Source: Oceanobacillus jeddahensis
Lineage (GTDB): Bacteria > Bacillota > Bacilli > Bacillales > Amphibacillaceae
Assembly (NCBI RefSeq): GCF_000750635.1
Contig: NZ_CCDM010000001.1
Coordinates: forward strand, 1,674,001 to 1,738,000
Length of the DNA stretch: 64,000 bases
Direction: 5' to 3'
Shown here: positions 7,348-15,970 of the stretch, piece by piece
Layout: every line of letters begins with the position of its first letter
How positions within the stretch are numbered: position 1 is the first letter of the stretch
The notes under the pieces: model-generated
Databases searched by the model: none
Told to the model about the DNA's origin: nothing
What the model saw: only the letters and a program-made list of their open reading frames with translations
Program-made: the position numbers and the translations under genes

Positions 7348-8178
7348 GTGGTAATAGTTATTCTGATTTGTTTCACTGTCGCTATGCTGGCAGCTTTTGT
7401 TGGAAGTTTGGCCGGTTTAGGGGGTGGAGTGGTTTTAATTCCATTGCTTTTCATTGCCAATGGACATATAGAAGGTTTTGATTGGGTAACGCCTCAAACA
7501 GTTGTAGCAATGTCTTTATTAGTTATGTTCTTTACAGGGATTTCATCTGCATTATCCTATGCAAAAACAAAACGTATTGACTATAAGGCTGGTGGCCTGT
7601 TTTTAATTGGAAGTATCCCGGGCAGTATGTGTGGAGCATGGTTGAATCAATATGTTCAAGCGAATACATTTTATATTTATTTTGGTGTCTTAATTATTTT
7701 GATCGCAGCAATTCTTTTTTATCGACAGTTGAAAGGAATTCAGCCACGAAAAGTAGATATATCTGAAAAAGGATCTCGTCAAGCGAAAATAGGAACGAAA
7801 GAATATACATATAAAATTAAAATCATACCTGCTATTATGATTGCTTTCTTTGTCGGGATGCTATCGGGCTTTTTTGGTATAGGCGGAGGAGCGATTATGG
7901 TGCCGGTTATGTTGCTCGTATTTGGCTTTCCAGTACATATTGCAACAGCGACATCTATGTTTATGATTATTTTCGTAAGTTTGTTCGGAAGTATAACGCA
8001 TATTGCGCTTGGAAATATAGAATGGGCATATATCCTTTTCTTTATACCAGGTGCATGGATTGGAGGAAAGCTTGGTGCATTAACAAATCAAAAGATTTCC
8101 AGCTCATTATTAGAGCTGTTTTTGAGAATCTTATTAATTATTATGGGAATTCGAATGATTTTACAAGGAATTGGTTAG
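7348..8178 (+). CDS. yunE: TSUP-family sulfite/organic-anion permease-like protein
   Basis: 276 residues with about eight predicted membrane helices in two homologous halves. Each half carries the TSUP glycine-rich signature: GSLAGLGGGVVLIP near the N-terminus and GFFGIGGGAIMVPVML in the second half. TSUP proteins (TauE/SafE) export or import sulfur-containing or organic anions; the substrate here is unknown. The reading frame extends to an ATG at 7309, but the GTG at 7348 has AGAAGGTG 7-8 bases upstream and starts directly at the first helix, so it is preferred. Followed by yunD after 12 nt; the pair is likely co-transcribed. Confidence 0.85.
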   Translation: MVIVILICFTVAMLAAFVGSLAGLGGGVVLIPLLFIANGHIEGFDWVTPQTVVAMSLLVMFFTGISSALSYAKTKRIDYKAGGLFLIGSIPGSMCGAWLNQYVQANTFYIYFGVLIILIAAILFYRQLKGIQPRKVDISEKGSRQAKIGTKEYTYKIKIIPAIMIAFFVGMLSGFFGIGGGAIMVPVMLLVFGFPVHIATATSMFMIIFVSLFGSITHIALGNIEWAYILFFIPGAWIGGKLGALTNQKISSSLLELFLRILLIIMGIRMILQGIG

Positions 8179-8190
8179 GGGCGGTTAAGG

Positions 8191-9585
8191 ATGTCTGAAG
8201 AGAAAATTTACTTTTACTATACAAATGATTTGCACAGCAACTTTGAACAGTGGCCAAGAGTGGCAGCATTTTTAAAAGAGAAGCAAGCCTCGAGAAAAGA
8301 AAATAAAGAAGCTTACTTTAAAATGGATATAGGAGATCATGTTGATCGTTCTCACCCTATTACAGAAGCATCACATGGATTGGCTAATGTTGAATTACTA
8401 AATGAAGCAGACTATGATATCGTCACGTTAGGAAATAATGAAGGGATCACCCTGTCTCATCAAGAATTATATCGATTGTATGATAAAGCTGATTTTCATG
8501 TTGTTTGCAGTAATTTATTCAGCAGAGATGAATTTACCCCGTTTTGGTTAAAACGTAGCCACACCTTGATGACCGAAAGCGGAATACGAATTGGTGTCTT
8601 AGGCTTAACTGCGCCATTTAATTCCTTTTATGAGCTGCTTGATTGGCATGTGGAAAATGAGTTCGAAATCATTGAAAAATATATAGAAGAATTGAAAAGA
8701 GAAACGGATATTATAGTGCTGCTTTCGCATTTAGGGATTTCTGTTGATCAAGAGATCTCTCGACGTTATCCGGATATTGATGTAATTATTGGTGGGCATA
8801 CGCATCACTTATTAGAAGAAGGGATAGTAGTAAACCAAACGTTAATAACAGCAGCTGGAAAGCACTGTTACTATGTTGGAGAAGTAGAGCTTATTTGGGA
8901 TCATGAAAAGAAAAAGGTTATTTTTAAAGAAGCAGCTGCAATTAGTTTGCAAGAGAGTGTAAAGGATCTGGAGACAGAAGAGCACTTGCAGCAATTATTA
9001 CAGCAGGCAAACCATTACTTGGACCAAGTTGTAGCAAGTGTTGAAAAACCATTGGAAGTAAATTGGTTTGCAGAAACACCAATTATTCAATCTTTAACAA
9101 AAGTAATGAGAAGATGGACTAATGCTGATATTGCCATGCTGAATGCTGGCGTATTGTTAGATTCTTTCTCAGCTGGAGCAATTACAGTTGGAGATATTCA
9201 CCGGATTTGTCCTCATCCAATTAATCCAGTGCTTGTTGATTTAAACGGAGATCAAATCGTGGAGACTGTTAGAGCTGCTTTATCACCTGCTTTTACGGAA
9301 TTAAAATTAAAAGGATTTGGCTTTCGAGGAGAAGTTTTGGGGAAAATGATTTTCTCTGGAATTCGAGTCGAGACAGCTTTTCACCGTAACGGGGAGGTCT
9401 ATGTGAAACAGGTTTATACAGAAGACGGTTATCCCATTCATCCAAACAAAGTATATTATGTTGCTACTGCCGATACTTTTACTTTTGGTCAGCTCTTGCC
9501 GGAAATTGCCCGTTCTACGAAAAAGCAATATTTTGTTCCAGAATTTTTACGTGATTTATTAGCTTATGCTGTTAAACAGCATTGA
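8191..9585 (+). CDS. yunD: YunD-like metallophosphoesterase / 5'-nucleotidase
   Basis: 464 residues. The N-terminal metallophosphoesterase domain shows all five metal-binding motifs: NDLHSNF (DxH), DIGDHVD, GNNEG (GNHE-type), the SHLG segment, and GGHTHH. The C-terminal half (about 285-460) is the 5'-nucleotidase substrate-binding domain. The family hydrolyses nucleotide mono- or cyclic phosphates with two divalent metals. No signal peptide is seen, so the protein is probably cytoplasmic, unlike secreted UshA. Length is close to B. subtilis YunD. It follows yunE by 12 nt with GGGGCGG upstream as ribosome-binding site. Confidence 0.9.
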   Translation: MSEEKIYFYYTNDLHSNFEQWPRVAAFLKEKQASRKENKEAYFKMDIGDHVDRSHPITEASHGLANVELLNEADYDIVTLGNNEGITLSHQELYRLYDKADFHVVCSNLFSRDEFTPFWLKRSHTLMTESGIRIGVLGLTAPFNSFYELLDWHVENEFEIIEKYIEELKRETDIIVLLSHLGISVDQEISRRYPDIDVIIGGHTHHLLEEGIVVNQTLITAAGKHCYYVGEVELIWDHEKKKVIFKEAAAISLQESVKDLETEEHLQQLLQQANHYLDQVVASVEKPLEVNWFAETPIIQSLTKVMRRWTNADIAMLNAGVLLDSFSAGAITVGDIHRICPHPINPVLVDLNGDQIVETVRAALSPAFTELKLKGFGFRGEVLGKMIFSGIRVETAFHRNGEVYVKQVYTEDGYPIHPNKVYYVATADTFTFGQLLPEIARSTKKQYFVPEFLRDLLAYAVKQH

Positions 9586-9614
9586 TATTTTTCAAATCCA
9601 CGTGTGACGTTCCG

Positions 9615-9668
9615 GCCCTCCTCTGCATACACTTATCACGAGAGAAAAACAGAGGGGGGCTTTTTTTT
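9615..9668 (+). terminator. Terminator whose 3' arm contains the yunC ribosome-binding site
   Basis: An 11-bp stem (GCCCTCCTCTG, 9615-9625; CAGAGGGGGGC, 9650-9660; one G-U pair) is followed at once by eight T residues. The 3' arm contains the purine-rich AGAGGGGGG that serves as Shine-Dalgarno for yunC, whose ATG is at 9670. It would both end yunED transcription and mask yunC initiation in any read-through RNA. Confidence 0.85.
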
Positions 9669-9669
9669 A

Positions 9670-9978
9670 ATGATTACGGTAGAACCTCTTGAGGTAGATG
9701 GAATTATTTTTACAGCAGTGAGTGTGGAACTGCCACAAACAACTTTATTAACGATTAGTAATGATGTGGGGTATATTATGTGTGCTGCACTCGATGTAGA
9801 CATTTTTAATGAAATACCTAAGTTAAAAGAAAGAAACGTTATTGCCGGCCGGGCAATGGGGGTAAGAACCATTGATCAATTGCTGAACGCTCCGTTACAG
9901 AAAATAACAGATGCATCGAAGGAGCACGGCTGGGAAGTAGGAATGACTGGAAAAGAAGCATTGCTTAAAATATCATAA
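9670..9978 (+). CDS. yunC: YunC, DUF1805-family protein
   Basis: 102 residues. The sequence MITVEPLEVDGIIFTAV through GYIMCAALDVDIFN and the conserved VIAGRAMGVRTIDQLL segment identify the DUF1805/YunC family; biochemical function is not established. The reading frame extends upstream to 9604, but that part lies inside a terminator stem, and the family start corresponds to the ATG at 9670. The Shine-Dalgarno is the GGGGGG in the 3' arm of that stem, 10 bases before the ATG, so expression from upstream read-through should be poor. Confidence 0.88.
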   Translation: MITVEPLEVDGIIFTAVSVELPQTTLLTISNDVGYIMCAALDVDIFNEIPKLKERNVIAGRAMGVRTIDQLLNAPLQKITDASKEHGWEVGMTGKEALLKIS

Positions 9979-9989
9979 TAGACTAAAAA

Positions 9990-10038
9990 CGTCCGTTCAA
10001 AAAATTCTATGTATGGGACTTTTTGAACAACCTCTAAA
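9990..10038. repeat. GTTCAAAAA repeat family 3 (copy 1)
   Basis: CCGTTCAAAAAA and GGACTTTTTGAACAACCTC form an inverted repeat with a 16-nt loop. Related sequences occur at 22892, 36352, 42230 and 57092, mostly shortly upstream of genes. Similar short elements are common in Bacillaceae genomes; this is a memory-based remark. Confidence 0.6.
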
Positions 10039-10040
10039 AG

Positions 10041-10094
10041 ACACTTCTTTTGTTTGTACTGATTTTAGTATTGAACGAAAGAAGTGTTTGTTTT
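10041..10094 (+). terminator. Likely terminator after yunC
   Basis: ACACTTCTTT pairs with AAAGAAGTGT across a 27-nt loop and is followed by TTGTTTTG. Confidence 0.55.
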
Positions 10095-10174
10095 GTACAT
10101 AAAATCAATCTATTTTCCTTTGTTCTAATTCCCTTCAATACCTGCATAAATTATTACGAAGGAGGGTTGTTGCA

Positions 10175-10972
10175 TTGAAATTTAAAAAACGATATCGATT
10201 TCGAAAGCGAACAGGAAGAAAAAGAAGAATGCCTCCCTCACGACGCTCCATTCTGATGCTGACATTTATTTTATTTTTTGCAGTGGTGGGCTTTAGTTTT
10301 TATTTGATCAATGTCAAAATTGAACCGATTGTTATTGATATTGCAAAACGAAAAGCGGATGAATTTGCTACGAGAGCAATTAACTCCGCTGTTTATTATG
10401 TAGAGGAATATGGATTTGAGGATATCCTAAACATCACCTATGATAATGAAGGAAATTTAGTAACGTATAATCGAGATCCTGCAGTTATCAGTGAAATCAA
10501 CCGGGTAGCTACCGATCGAGTAGAGGAGTTTTTTACGTATGTGAATCGGGGAGAGCAACTTGAATTTGAGCATAATGTTCATGAACCCTATGACTATGAG
10601 GGAGGTGCGGATGGAAGAGTACAGGTTGATCCTACATTGATTGAGATTCCTTTAGGGCAAATAACAGGGAATTCTGTACTGGCCAATTTAGGTCCTAGAA
10701 TTCCAATCAATATGGAAGTGGTTGGAGCGGTTCGGACAAATGTGGTCAGCGAAGAAGAAGAGTTTGGCATTAATGGAGCGTGGGTATCCTTGTATATTAA
10801 CGTAGAAGCAGATGTGCAAATTATTGTGCCATTTACCTCAGAAGTAAGAACAGTACATACAGAATTATATTTGGACGGAGGAGCAATTATGGGGAAAGTA
10901 CCTGATTTTTATGGGGGAGATGGAAATAATCCAAATATTGCTATTCCAAGAGATGATTTGCAGAGGGACTAA
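10175..10972 (+). CDS. yunB: YunB sporulation protein
   Basis: 265 residues: a very basic N-terminus (about 1-28), one membrane helix (about 29-48), and an extracytoplasmic domain with the SEINRVATDRVEEFF and PLGQITGNSVLANLGPRIPI segments typical of YunB. In B. subtilis YunB is a sigma-E-dependent protein needed for normal spore formation. The start is the TTG at 10175, chosen because GGAGGG lies eight bases upstream and the arginine-rich N-terminus is kept. The neighbours yunC, yunD, yunE and lytH are the same as in B. subtilis. No sporulation promoter was identified with confidence. Confidence 0.88.
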   Translation: MKFKKRYRFRKRTGRKRRMPPSRRSILMLTFILFFAVVGFSFYLINVKIEPIVIDIAKRKADEFATRAINSAVYYVEEYGFEDILNITYDNEGNLVTYNRDPAVISEINRVATDRVEEFFTYVNRGEQLEFEHNVHEPYDYEGGADGRVQVDPTLIEIPLGQITGNSVLANLGPRIPINMEVVGAVRTNVVSEEEEFGINGAWVSLYINVEADVQIIVPFTSEVRTVHTELYLDGGAIMGKVPDFYGGDGNNPNIAIPRDDLQRD

Positions 10973-11025
10973 ATATGTAGTATAGTACAGTTTAGTGGAA
11001 GAAACATATTTAAATAAAAACCTTA

Positions 11026-11212
11026 TCAGATCGGTGAGGTAGAGGCGCAAATTATATAAGTATCTGGCAGGAGAATGACACCTGGGATTGCCTGAGAAAG
11101 GATGGTTTGCCGAAGTATATAAAGAAGTCGGGCTTTATATTGCTGGCATATTACTAAAAAAGTAACATGCTGTCATGTAATGAATTACATGGAGAACTAC
11201 TGATCGAAATGG
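11026..11212 (+). ncRNA. Lysine riboswitch (L-box)
   Basis: The conserved L-box blocks are present in order: GAGGTAGAGGCGC (about 11035), AGTA (11059-area), GAGAAAGGATG, TTTGCCGAAG, TGCTGGC, CATGCTGTCATG, and GGAGAACTACTGATC. GATCGGT near 11029 pairs with ACTGATC near 11199 as P1. Lysine binding closes the aptamer and favours the terminator that follows at 11233. Confidence 0.93.
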
Positions 11213-11232
11213 AGGATAACGTGAATTGGTAA

Positions 11233-11267
11233 AACAATGATAGGTTATTTTCTATCATTGTTTTTTT
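11233..11267 (+). terminator. Riboswitch-controlled terminator
   Basis: AACAATGATAG/CTATCATTGTT, an 11-bp perfect stem with an 8-nt loop, followed by seven T residues. It directly follows the lysine aptamer. Confidence 0.92.
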
Positions 11268-11462
11268 GCGTTTTACAAGGGGGTTTGTATGAAATATTAC
11301 TGATCATGCAGTGTTTGATTGCGAATAACCTTGTCTAATTTCTTTATTTCGAATCGGTTGTATACGTATGGAGGATGTTTTGATAATCCGTCATACGTCG
11401 TCAATCTAGTGCTGGGATACTACTTATCCGGAGCCAGAAATAAATAGATGGAGGTCTTTAAC

Positions 11463-13025
11463 ATGGAAGGTACGTTTTGGTCGCTGATCCCCGCAATTGT
11501 CATGCTGATATTAGTTATAATAACAAGAAAAGTTCTAATCTCAATTGGAACAGGGATTGTAGTTGGAGCGTTATTATTAAATGATTTTCATATTTGGGGA
11601 ACATTAAAAGAGATTTGGACCGTATTTTATACTATTTTTTATGCGGAGGGTGCCTTGGAAACTGGAAATTTAATGTTGATCAGTTTTCTTCTGTTCTTAG
11701 GGGTACTTACTGCTTTTTTACAAGCTTCCGGGGGTGCGAGAGCTTTTGGAGATTGGATGCTGGCACGTGTGAAAACACGAAGAGGCGCTGAACTGATGAC
11801 TGTTGTGATTGGACTGATTATTTTTATAGATGACTATTTTAACAGTTTAGCAGTTGGGCAGATTGCAAGGCCTGTAACAGACAGGCAGCATATTTCCCGT
11901 GCAAAATTGGCATACTACATTGATACCAGTTCAGCTCCGGTTACCGTAATCGCGCCAATATCGAGCTGGGGAGCTTATATTATTGGTATTTTAGGCGGAC
12001 TTTTTGCGGCAAATGGCATTACAGCAATTCAGCCGATAGAAGCTTTTATACAAATGATACCATTAAACTTTTATGCCATTGCTTCGATTGTTCTTGTGTT
12101 TATCGTGGCCTATTTTCATTTTGATATTGGACCAATGCGTGTACATGAAAAAAGAGCAAAAGAAAAGGGTGAATTACTTGACCCGAAAAGGAATCAGGTA
12201 TCTGGAGATTTGGGAGATGTCTTTGATCCTCATAAAGATGGAAAAGTATTTCATTTAATCGTTCCTATTATCGTTTTATTTATTGTTACAGTCATGGCGA
12301 TGATTGGAACTGGAATAATGGAAACAGAAGGAAATGCATCTCTCATGGATGCTTTTGCAAATACAGATGTAAATCTCTCTTTAATTACAGGCGGGATTGC
12401 AGCAGTTCTTACTTCAATTATTTTTCATATTCAGCAAAGAAAACCACGTTCTGATATGAAAAGGATTTTTATAGAGGGCTTTAAAACAATGCTTCCTGCA
12501 ATTAATATTTTAATTCTTGCCTGGATGATCGGTTCTATTATCGGGGAATTGGAGACAGGAAGTTATTTGGCAGGCTTAGTAAATAATTCATCTATTTCAG
12601 TGAGTTTTCTTCCGGCAATCCTATTCCTTATTGCAGGATTAATGGCTTTGGCAACAGGGTCATCATGGGGAACTTTTGGTATAATGCTTCCGATTGCTGT
12701 GGAAATCATGGCCAATACAGATATGGATTTATTATTGCCGGCATTAGCCGCTGTACTTGCCGGAGCTGTATTTGGAGATCATTCTACACCAATTTCTGAT
12801 ACGACTGTCTTATCTGCAACTGGAGCAGGGGCACATCATATTGATCACGTGCTTACACAGTTTCCATATGCTTTAATTGCTGCTTGTACGGCTTTAATCG
12901 GATTCTTTATTATCGGAATTACCCATTCAACGTGGCTTGCTTTAGCTGCAACAATTATTCTTTTAGCCGCGATTGTGTGGTTTATACAGGCGTTTTTTAT
13001 TAAAGAAAAAAAGAAGGCATCTTAA
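11463..13025 (+). CDS. NhaC-family transporter, predicted lysine importer (LysW type)
   Basis: 520 residues with about eleven predicted membrane helices, including the NhaC-family signatures GLIIFIDDYFNSLAVGQ and GSSWGTFGIMLPIA and VFGDHSTPISDTTVL. NhaC proteins are Na+/H+ antiporters or amino-acid exchangers. The lysine riboswitch upstream strongly suggests a lysine transporter of the group called LysW in comparative-genomic work, rather than a pure sodium/proton antiporter. The reading frame has an ATG at 11448, but that ATG overlaps the Shine-Dalgarno GGAGGT, so the ATG at 11463 is preferred. A 195-nt gap with remnants of coding-like sequence separates the riboswitch terminator from the start. 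Confidence 0.85.
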   Translation: MEGTFWSLIPAIVMLILVIITRKVLISIGTGIVVGALLLNDFHIWGTLKEIWTVFYTIFYAEGALETGNLMLISFLLFLGVLTAFLQASGGARAFGDWMLARVKTRRGAELMTVVIGLIIFIDDYFNSLAVGQIARPVTDRQHISRAKLAYYIDTSSAPVTVIAPISSWGAYIIGILGGLFAANGITAIQPIEAFIQMIPLNFYAIASIVLVFIVAYFHFDIGPMRVHEKRAKEKGELLDPKRNQVSGDLGDVFDPHKDGKVFHLIVPIIVLFIVTVMAMIGTGIMETEGNASLMDAFANTDVNLSLITGGIAAVLTSIIFHIQQRKPRSDMKRIFIEGFKTMLPAINILILAWMIGSIIGELETGSYLAGLVNNSSISVSFLPAILFLIAGLMALATGSSWGTFGIMLPIAVEIMANTDMDLLLPALAAVLAGAVFGDHSTPISDTTVLSATGAGAHHIDHVLTQFPYALIAACTALIGFFIIGITHSTWLALAATIILLAAIVWFIQAFFIKEKKKAS

Positions 13026-13029
13026 CAGA

Positions 13030-13063
13030 AAGCTTGGAATACATTTTAGTATTCCAAGCTTTT
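13030..13063 (+). terminator. Terminator of the NhaC-family gene
   Basis: AAGCTTGGAATAC/GTATTCCAAGCTT, a 13-bp perfect stem ending in TTTT. Confidence 0.9.
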
Positions 13064-13241
13064 AATCATATAACGAGACTATTTCAAATAAATTCCATCA
13101 TTTCCATCACTAAATATTTGACAAAAATTTCGGAAAAGCTATAATACAAGTTAAATAGTCTGAAAGTAATGATTTTTGCTATTATTCTTATTCAATATAC
13201 TTTCATTCTGTTGTTATTAATAAAAAAGGGGGTTGTGATGA

Positions 13242-14765
13242 ATGGAAAGTCGTTCACAATGGGGAACAAGGGCGGGGTTTATTTTAGCAGCAGTTGGTTC
13301 AGCGGTTGGTTTGGGAAATATATGGCGTTTTCCGGCTGTTGCGTATGAAAATGGTGGAGGAGCATTTTTTATCCCTTATTTATTTGCTTTATTGACTGCT
13401 GGTATTCCAATATTAATTATGGAATTCACCCTGGGTCAAAAGTATCGTGGTTCTGCACCGTTAACATTCCGGAGAATCAATAAGAAAACAGAATTTATCG
13501 GATGGTGGGGAGTTCTTGTTGCATTTGTTATTTCAACGTATTATTCCGTGATTATTGCCTGGGCAATATCTTATTCTATCTTTTCTTTTAATCAGAGCTG
13601 GGGAGAAGATACAGAAGGATTTTTATTTGGAGAGTATCTGCACTTAGCAGAGACACCTGGGGAAATAGGCGGACTAGTACCAGGCGTATTCATTCCATTA
13701 ATTATTGTTTGGTTACTAGTATTAGGAATTTTATTCCGCGGTGTAAAAAAAGGCATAGAAGTAGCAAACCGGATATTCATTCCTTTGCTTCTTATTGTAT
13801 TTATTATTATCGTTATAAGAGCAATTACTCTTCCAGGAGCAATGGATGGATTGAATGCCTTCTTCACACCTGATTTCAGTCAGATTTTGTCACCTGGTGT
13901 ATGGATTGCGGCTTATGGTCAAATTTTCTTCAGCTTATCAATTGCATTTGCTATTATGATAACTTATTCAAGTTATTTACCTAAAAAATCCGACATTACG
14001 AATAATGCATTTATTGTTGGATTTGGAAATTCCGGTTTTGAGTTATTAGCTGGTATTGGAGTGTTTGGAATATTAGGTTTTATGGCATTTTCAGCAGGCG
14101 TGAGTGTTGATGATGTTGTAGCAGGAGGAGTCGGGCTTGCCTTTGTTGTCTTCCCGGCGATTATCAATGAATTACCGGCATTTAATGGATTGTTTGGAGC
14201 TCTTTTCTTCATTTCACTGACGCTTGCCGGAATTACCTCATTGATGTCTATTACAGAAGCGTATGTGGCAGCTTTGGTGGATAAGTTTAACATTACGCGA
14301 TCAAAAGCAGTCCTTTTTGGGGGCGGACTCGCAGCGTTGATTTCTTTATTATATGCTTCCAGAGGCGGTTTGCACTTCTTAGATAATGTCGATTATTTCA
14401 TTAATCAATTTGGAGTTGCTATGATTGGTCTTGTCGAGGTTGTCTTAATTGCCTGGATTCTTCGTAAAACTAATCTGCTTAAAAATCATGCCAATGAAAT
14501 TTCAGATATCCGGTTAGGATCCTGGTGGACGATTAGTATTGCGGCTATTACACCTGTTGTCATGGGCTATATGATGTTTGGTCTGTTTAAACAGAATTTA
14601 TTGAGAGAGTTTGATACAGAGACGGGGAACTACGAAAATTATTCCAATGCTTTTATTAATTATACTGGCTGGGCGGTAGTAGCTGGTGTGTTAGTGCTTG
14701 GAATTATCCTGGCATCAATGAAGTGGAAGTCAGAAAATTCTCTGTCTGATTACGACAATAAATAG
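13242..14765 (+). CDS. Sodium-dependent NSS (SNF) family amino-acid transporter
   Basis: 507 residues, about 12 membrane helices. The family signature VGSAVGLGNIWRFP with YENGGGAFFIPY lies at residues 17-46 (first helix and substrate/sodium site). These neurotransmitter:sodium symporters import amino acids using the sodium gradient. The substrate cannot be fixed, but the adjacent 33-residue MetS-type subunit links it to the MetPS (methionine/alanine) subgroup. The C-terminus ends in a short polar tail. ATG at 13242 follows AAAAAGGGGG. Both genes form a two-gene unit ending in a shared terminator. Confidence 0.9.
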   Translation: MESRSQWGTRAGFILAAVGSAVGLGNIWRFPAVAYENGGGAFFIPYLFALLTAGIPILIMEFTLGQKYRGSAPLTFRRINKKTEFIGWWGVLVAFVISTYYSVIIAWAISYSIFSFNQSWGEDTEGFLFGEYLHLAETPGEIGGLVPGVFIPLIIVWLLVLGILFRGVKKGIEVANRIFIPLLLIVFIIIVIRAITLPGAMDGLNAFFTPDFSQILSPGVWIAAYGQIFFSLSIAFAIMITYSSYLPKKSDITNNAFIVGFGNSGFELLAGIGVFGILGFMAFSAGVSVDDVVAGGVGLAFVVFPAIINELPAFNGLFGALFFISLTLAGITSLMSITEAYVAALVDKFNITRSKAVLFGGGLAALISLLYASRGGLHFLDNVDYFINQFGVAMIGLVEVVLIAWILRKTNLLKNHANEISDIRLGSWWTISIAAITPVVMGYMMFGLFKQNLLREFDTETGNYENYSNAFINYTGWAVVAGVLVLGIILASMKWKSENSLSDYDNK

Positions 14766-14779
14766 GAGGGAAGAGGCGT

Positions 14780-14881
14780 ATGAGTGCACCAGCAATCATT
14801 GTCATGATTATCGGTATTGTTGTCATCTGGGGCGGTTTAGCAGCTAGTATTTGGAATGCTGTTCAAAAAGGGAAGGGCTAA
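14780..14881 (+). CDS. metS: MetS-like small subunit of the NSS transporter
   Basis: 33 residues: a short N-terminus MSAPAII, one membrane helix (about residues 5-24) and a basic end NAVQKGKG. Such tiny single-span proteins are encoded directly after certain NSS transporters; in Corynebacterium MetS is required for MetP function. It starts 14 nt after the transporter stop with AGGAGGG nine bases before the ATG. Too short for routine gene calling but well supported by context, RBS and composition. Confidence 0.85.
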   Translation: MSAPAIIVMIIGIVVIWGGLAASIWNAVQKGKG

Positions 14882-14906
14882 GTGAAGCATAAGTACTGTT
14901 AGTTAA

Positions 14907-14949
14907 AAAAGGTGTGTATCCTGATTAACAATTTGGATACACACCTTTT
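14907..14949. terminator. Bidirectional terminator between metS and lytH
   Basis: GGTGTGTATCC/GGATACACACC stem with A run before and T run after, usable by both convergent genes. Confidence 0.9.
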
Positions 14950-14966
14950 GGTTAATTAGGTGATGA

Positions 14967-15938
14967 TTAATTACTTTTCTCCATCCGCTCCCATTTCGAG
15001 ATATAAGGGTGGGGATCAAATGAAAATTCACTGTATCCATTATCTTTATACATTCCGTAATGCAGATGCGGAGGGAATTTCCCTGAAGTGCCGGGAGGGC
15101 CATAACCAGTAGAGCCAACGCTTCCTAAAACATCTCCAGGCTTTACGACTTGACCTACCTTTATATCATCCTCATAGCCGCTCATATGTCCATAATAATG
15201 ATAAATATTATAGATGTCCCGTATGCCGATACGCCAGCCACCGTATAAATTCCACCCCATCATTTCTACGACACCATAGGTTGTAGAGCGGACAGGGACG
15301 CCATAGGAGGCAAAAATATCCGTACCTTCATGGATTCGTAAACCGCCAAAACCGCGGCGATCTCCCCATGTACTACGATAGCTGTAATTATAATTCGTAT
15401 CTAATGGAAACGCACGATCTGTTAGATGGATGTCTCCAAAGTTTTGAAATACCTTTGCTGTATTCATTATTGTTTGTACAGTTAAGTCACGTTTATAATG
15501 CTCCCAAATCGCAATTTTAATATCATCTTTATGCAAACCATATGATAATATATGTTGTGCCATTGTATAAAGGATGTCTTCTGGATCATTGGGGTCTGCC
15601 TTATTATCGCCATTACCGTCTTTCCCTATTCCGCCAAATTTCTTGATTATTTCCTGTTCAGTTGATTTAGCTGCATTTCCCAAGCCAAACCACTCTGTTT
15701 CATCAAATTGTATCGAAATAACTTTTTCTTCCTCAGATGATGGAAGAGTATTTCGTTCATAATTATCCATCGCCGCGAAATAATACCATGGAACCTGGGT
15801 AAGACTTTCCACTTTTTTAAATAAAGCCATTCTGTCTGTATATATTTGATCATTTGTTTCTGCATTTGCAATAGCGGTTGTTTGAAAAAAGAGAAAGAAA
15901 CAAAGGATGATCAACACGGTACTGCGAATTCTAGTCAG
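14967..15938 (-). CDS. lytH: LytH-like M23 metallopeptidase (spore cortex L-Ala-D-Glu endopeptidase)
   Basis: Membrane helix/signal at the N-terminus (LIILCFFLFFQTTAIANA), a middle lytic-enzyme-like segment, and a C-terminal M23 domain with the zinc ligands HEGTD (HxxxD) and HLHYG (HxH). B. subtilis LytH trims peptides in spore cortex peptidoglycan. The start is unusual: a perfect Shine-Dalgarno AAGGAGGTGATT lies at 15942-15953, and the only in-frame codon at proper distance (8 nt) is CTG at 15936-15938. The alternative ATG at 15968 has no visible SD and overlaps the stop region of the upstream gene. The neighbour yutC is as in B. subtilis. Length from CTG: 323 residues. Confidence 0.85.
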   Translation of the reverse strand: MTRIRSTVLIILCFFLFFQTTAIANAETNDQIYTDRMALFKKVESLTQVPWYYFAAMDNYERNTLPSSEEEKVISIQFDETEWFGLGNAAKSTEQEIIKKFGGIGKDGNGDNKADPNDPEDILYTMAQHILSYGLHKDDIKIAIWEHYKRDLTVQTIMNTAKVFQNFGDIHLTDRAFPLDTNYNYSYRSTWGDRRGFGGLRIHEGTDIFASYGVPVRSTTYGVVEMMGWNLYGGWRIGIRDIYNIYHYYGHMSGYEDDIKVGQVVKPGDVLGSVGSTGYGPPGTSGKFPPHLHYGMYKDNGYSEFSFDPHPYISKWERMEKSN

Positions 15939-15970
15939 ATAAATCACCTCCTTAGGAAATAAATACATTT

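Noticed and set aside
11289..11303. Four-codon leader peptide (MKYY) after the lysine riboswitch terminator
   Set aside because: Has an AAGGGGG SD, but it is downstream of the terminator, very short, and without an associated hairpin.
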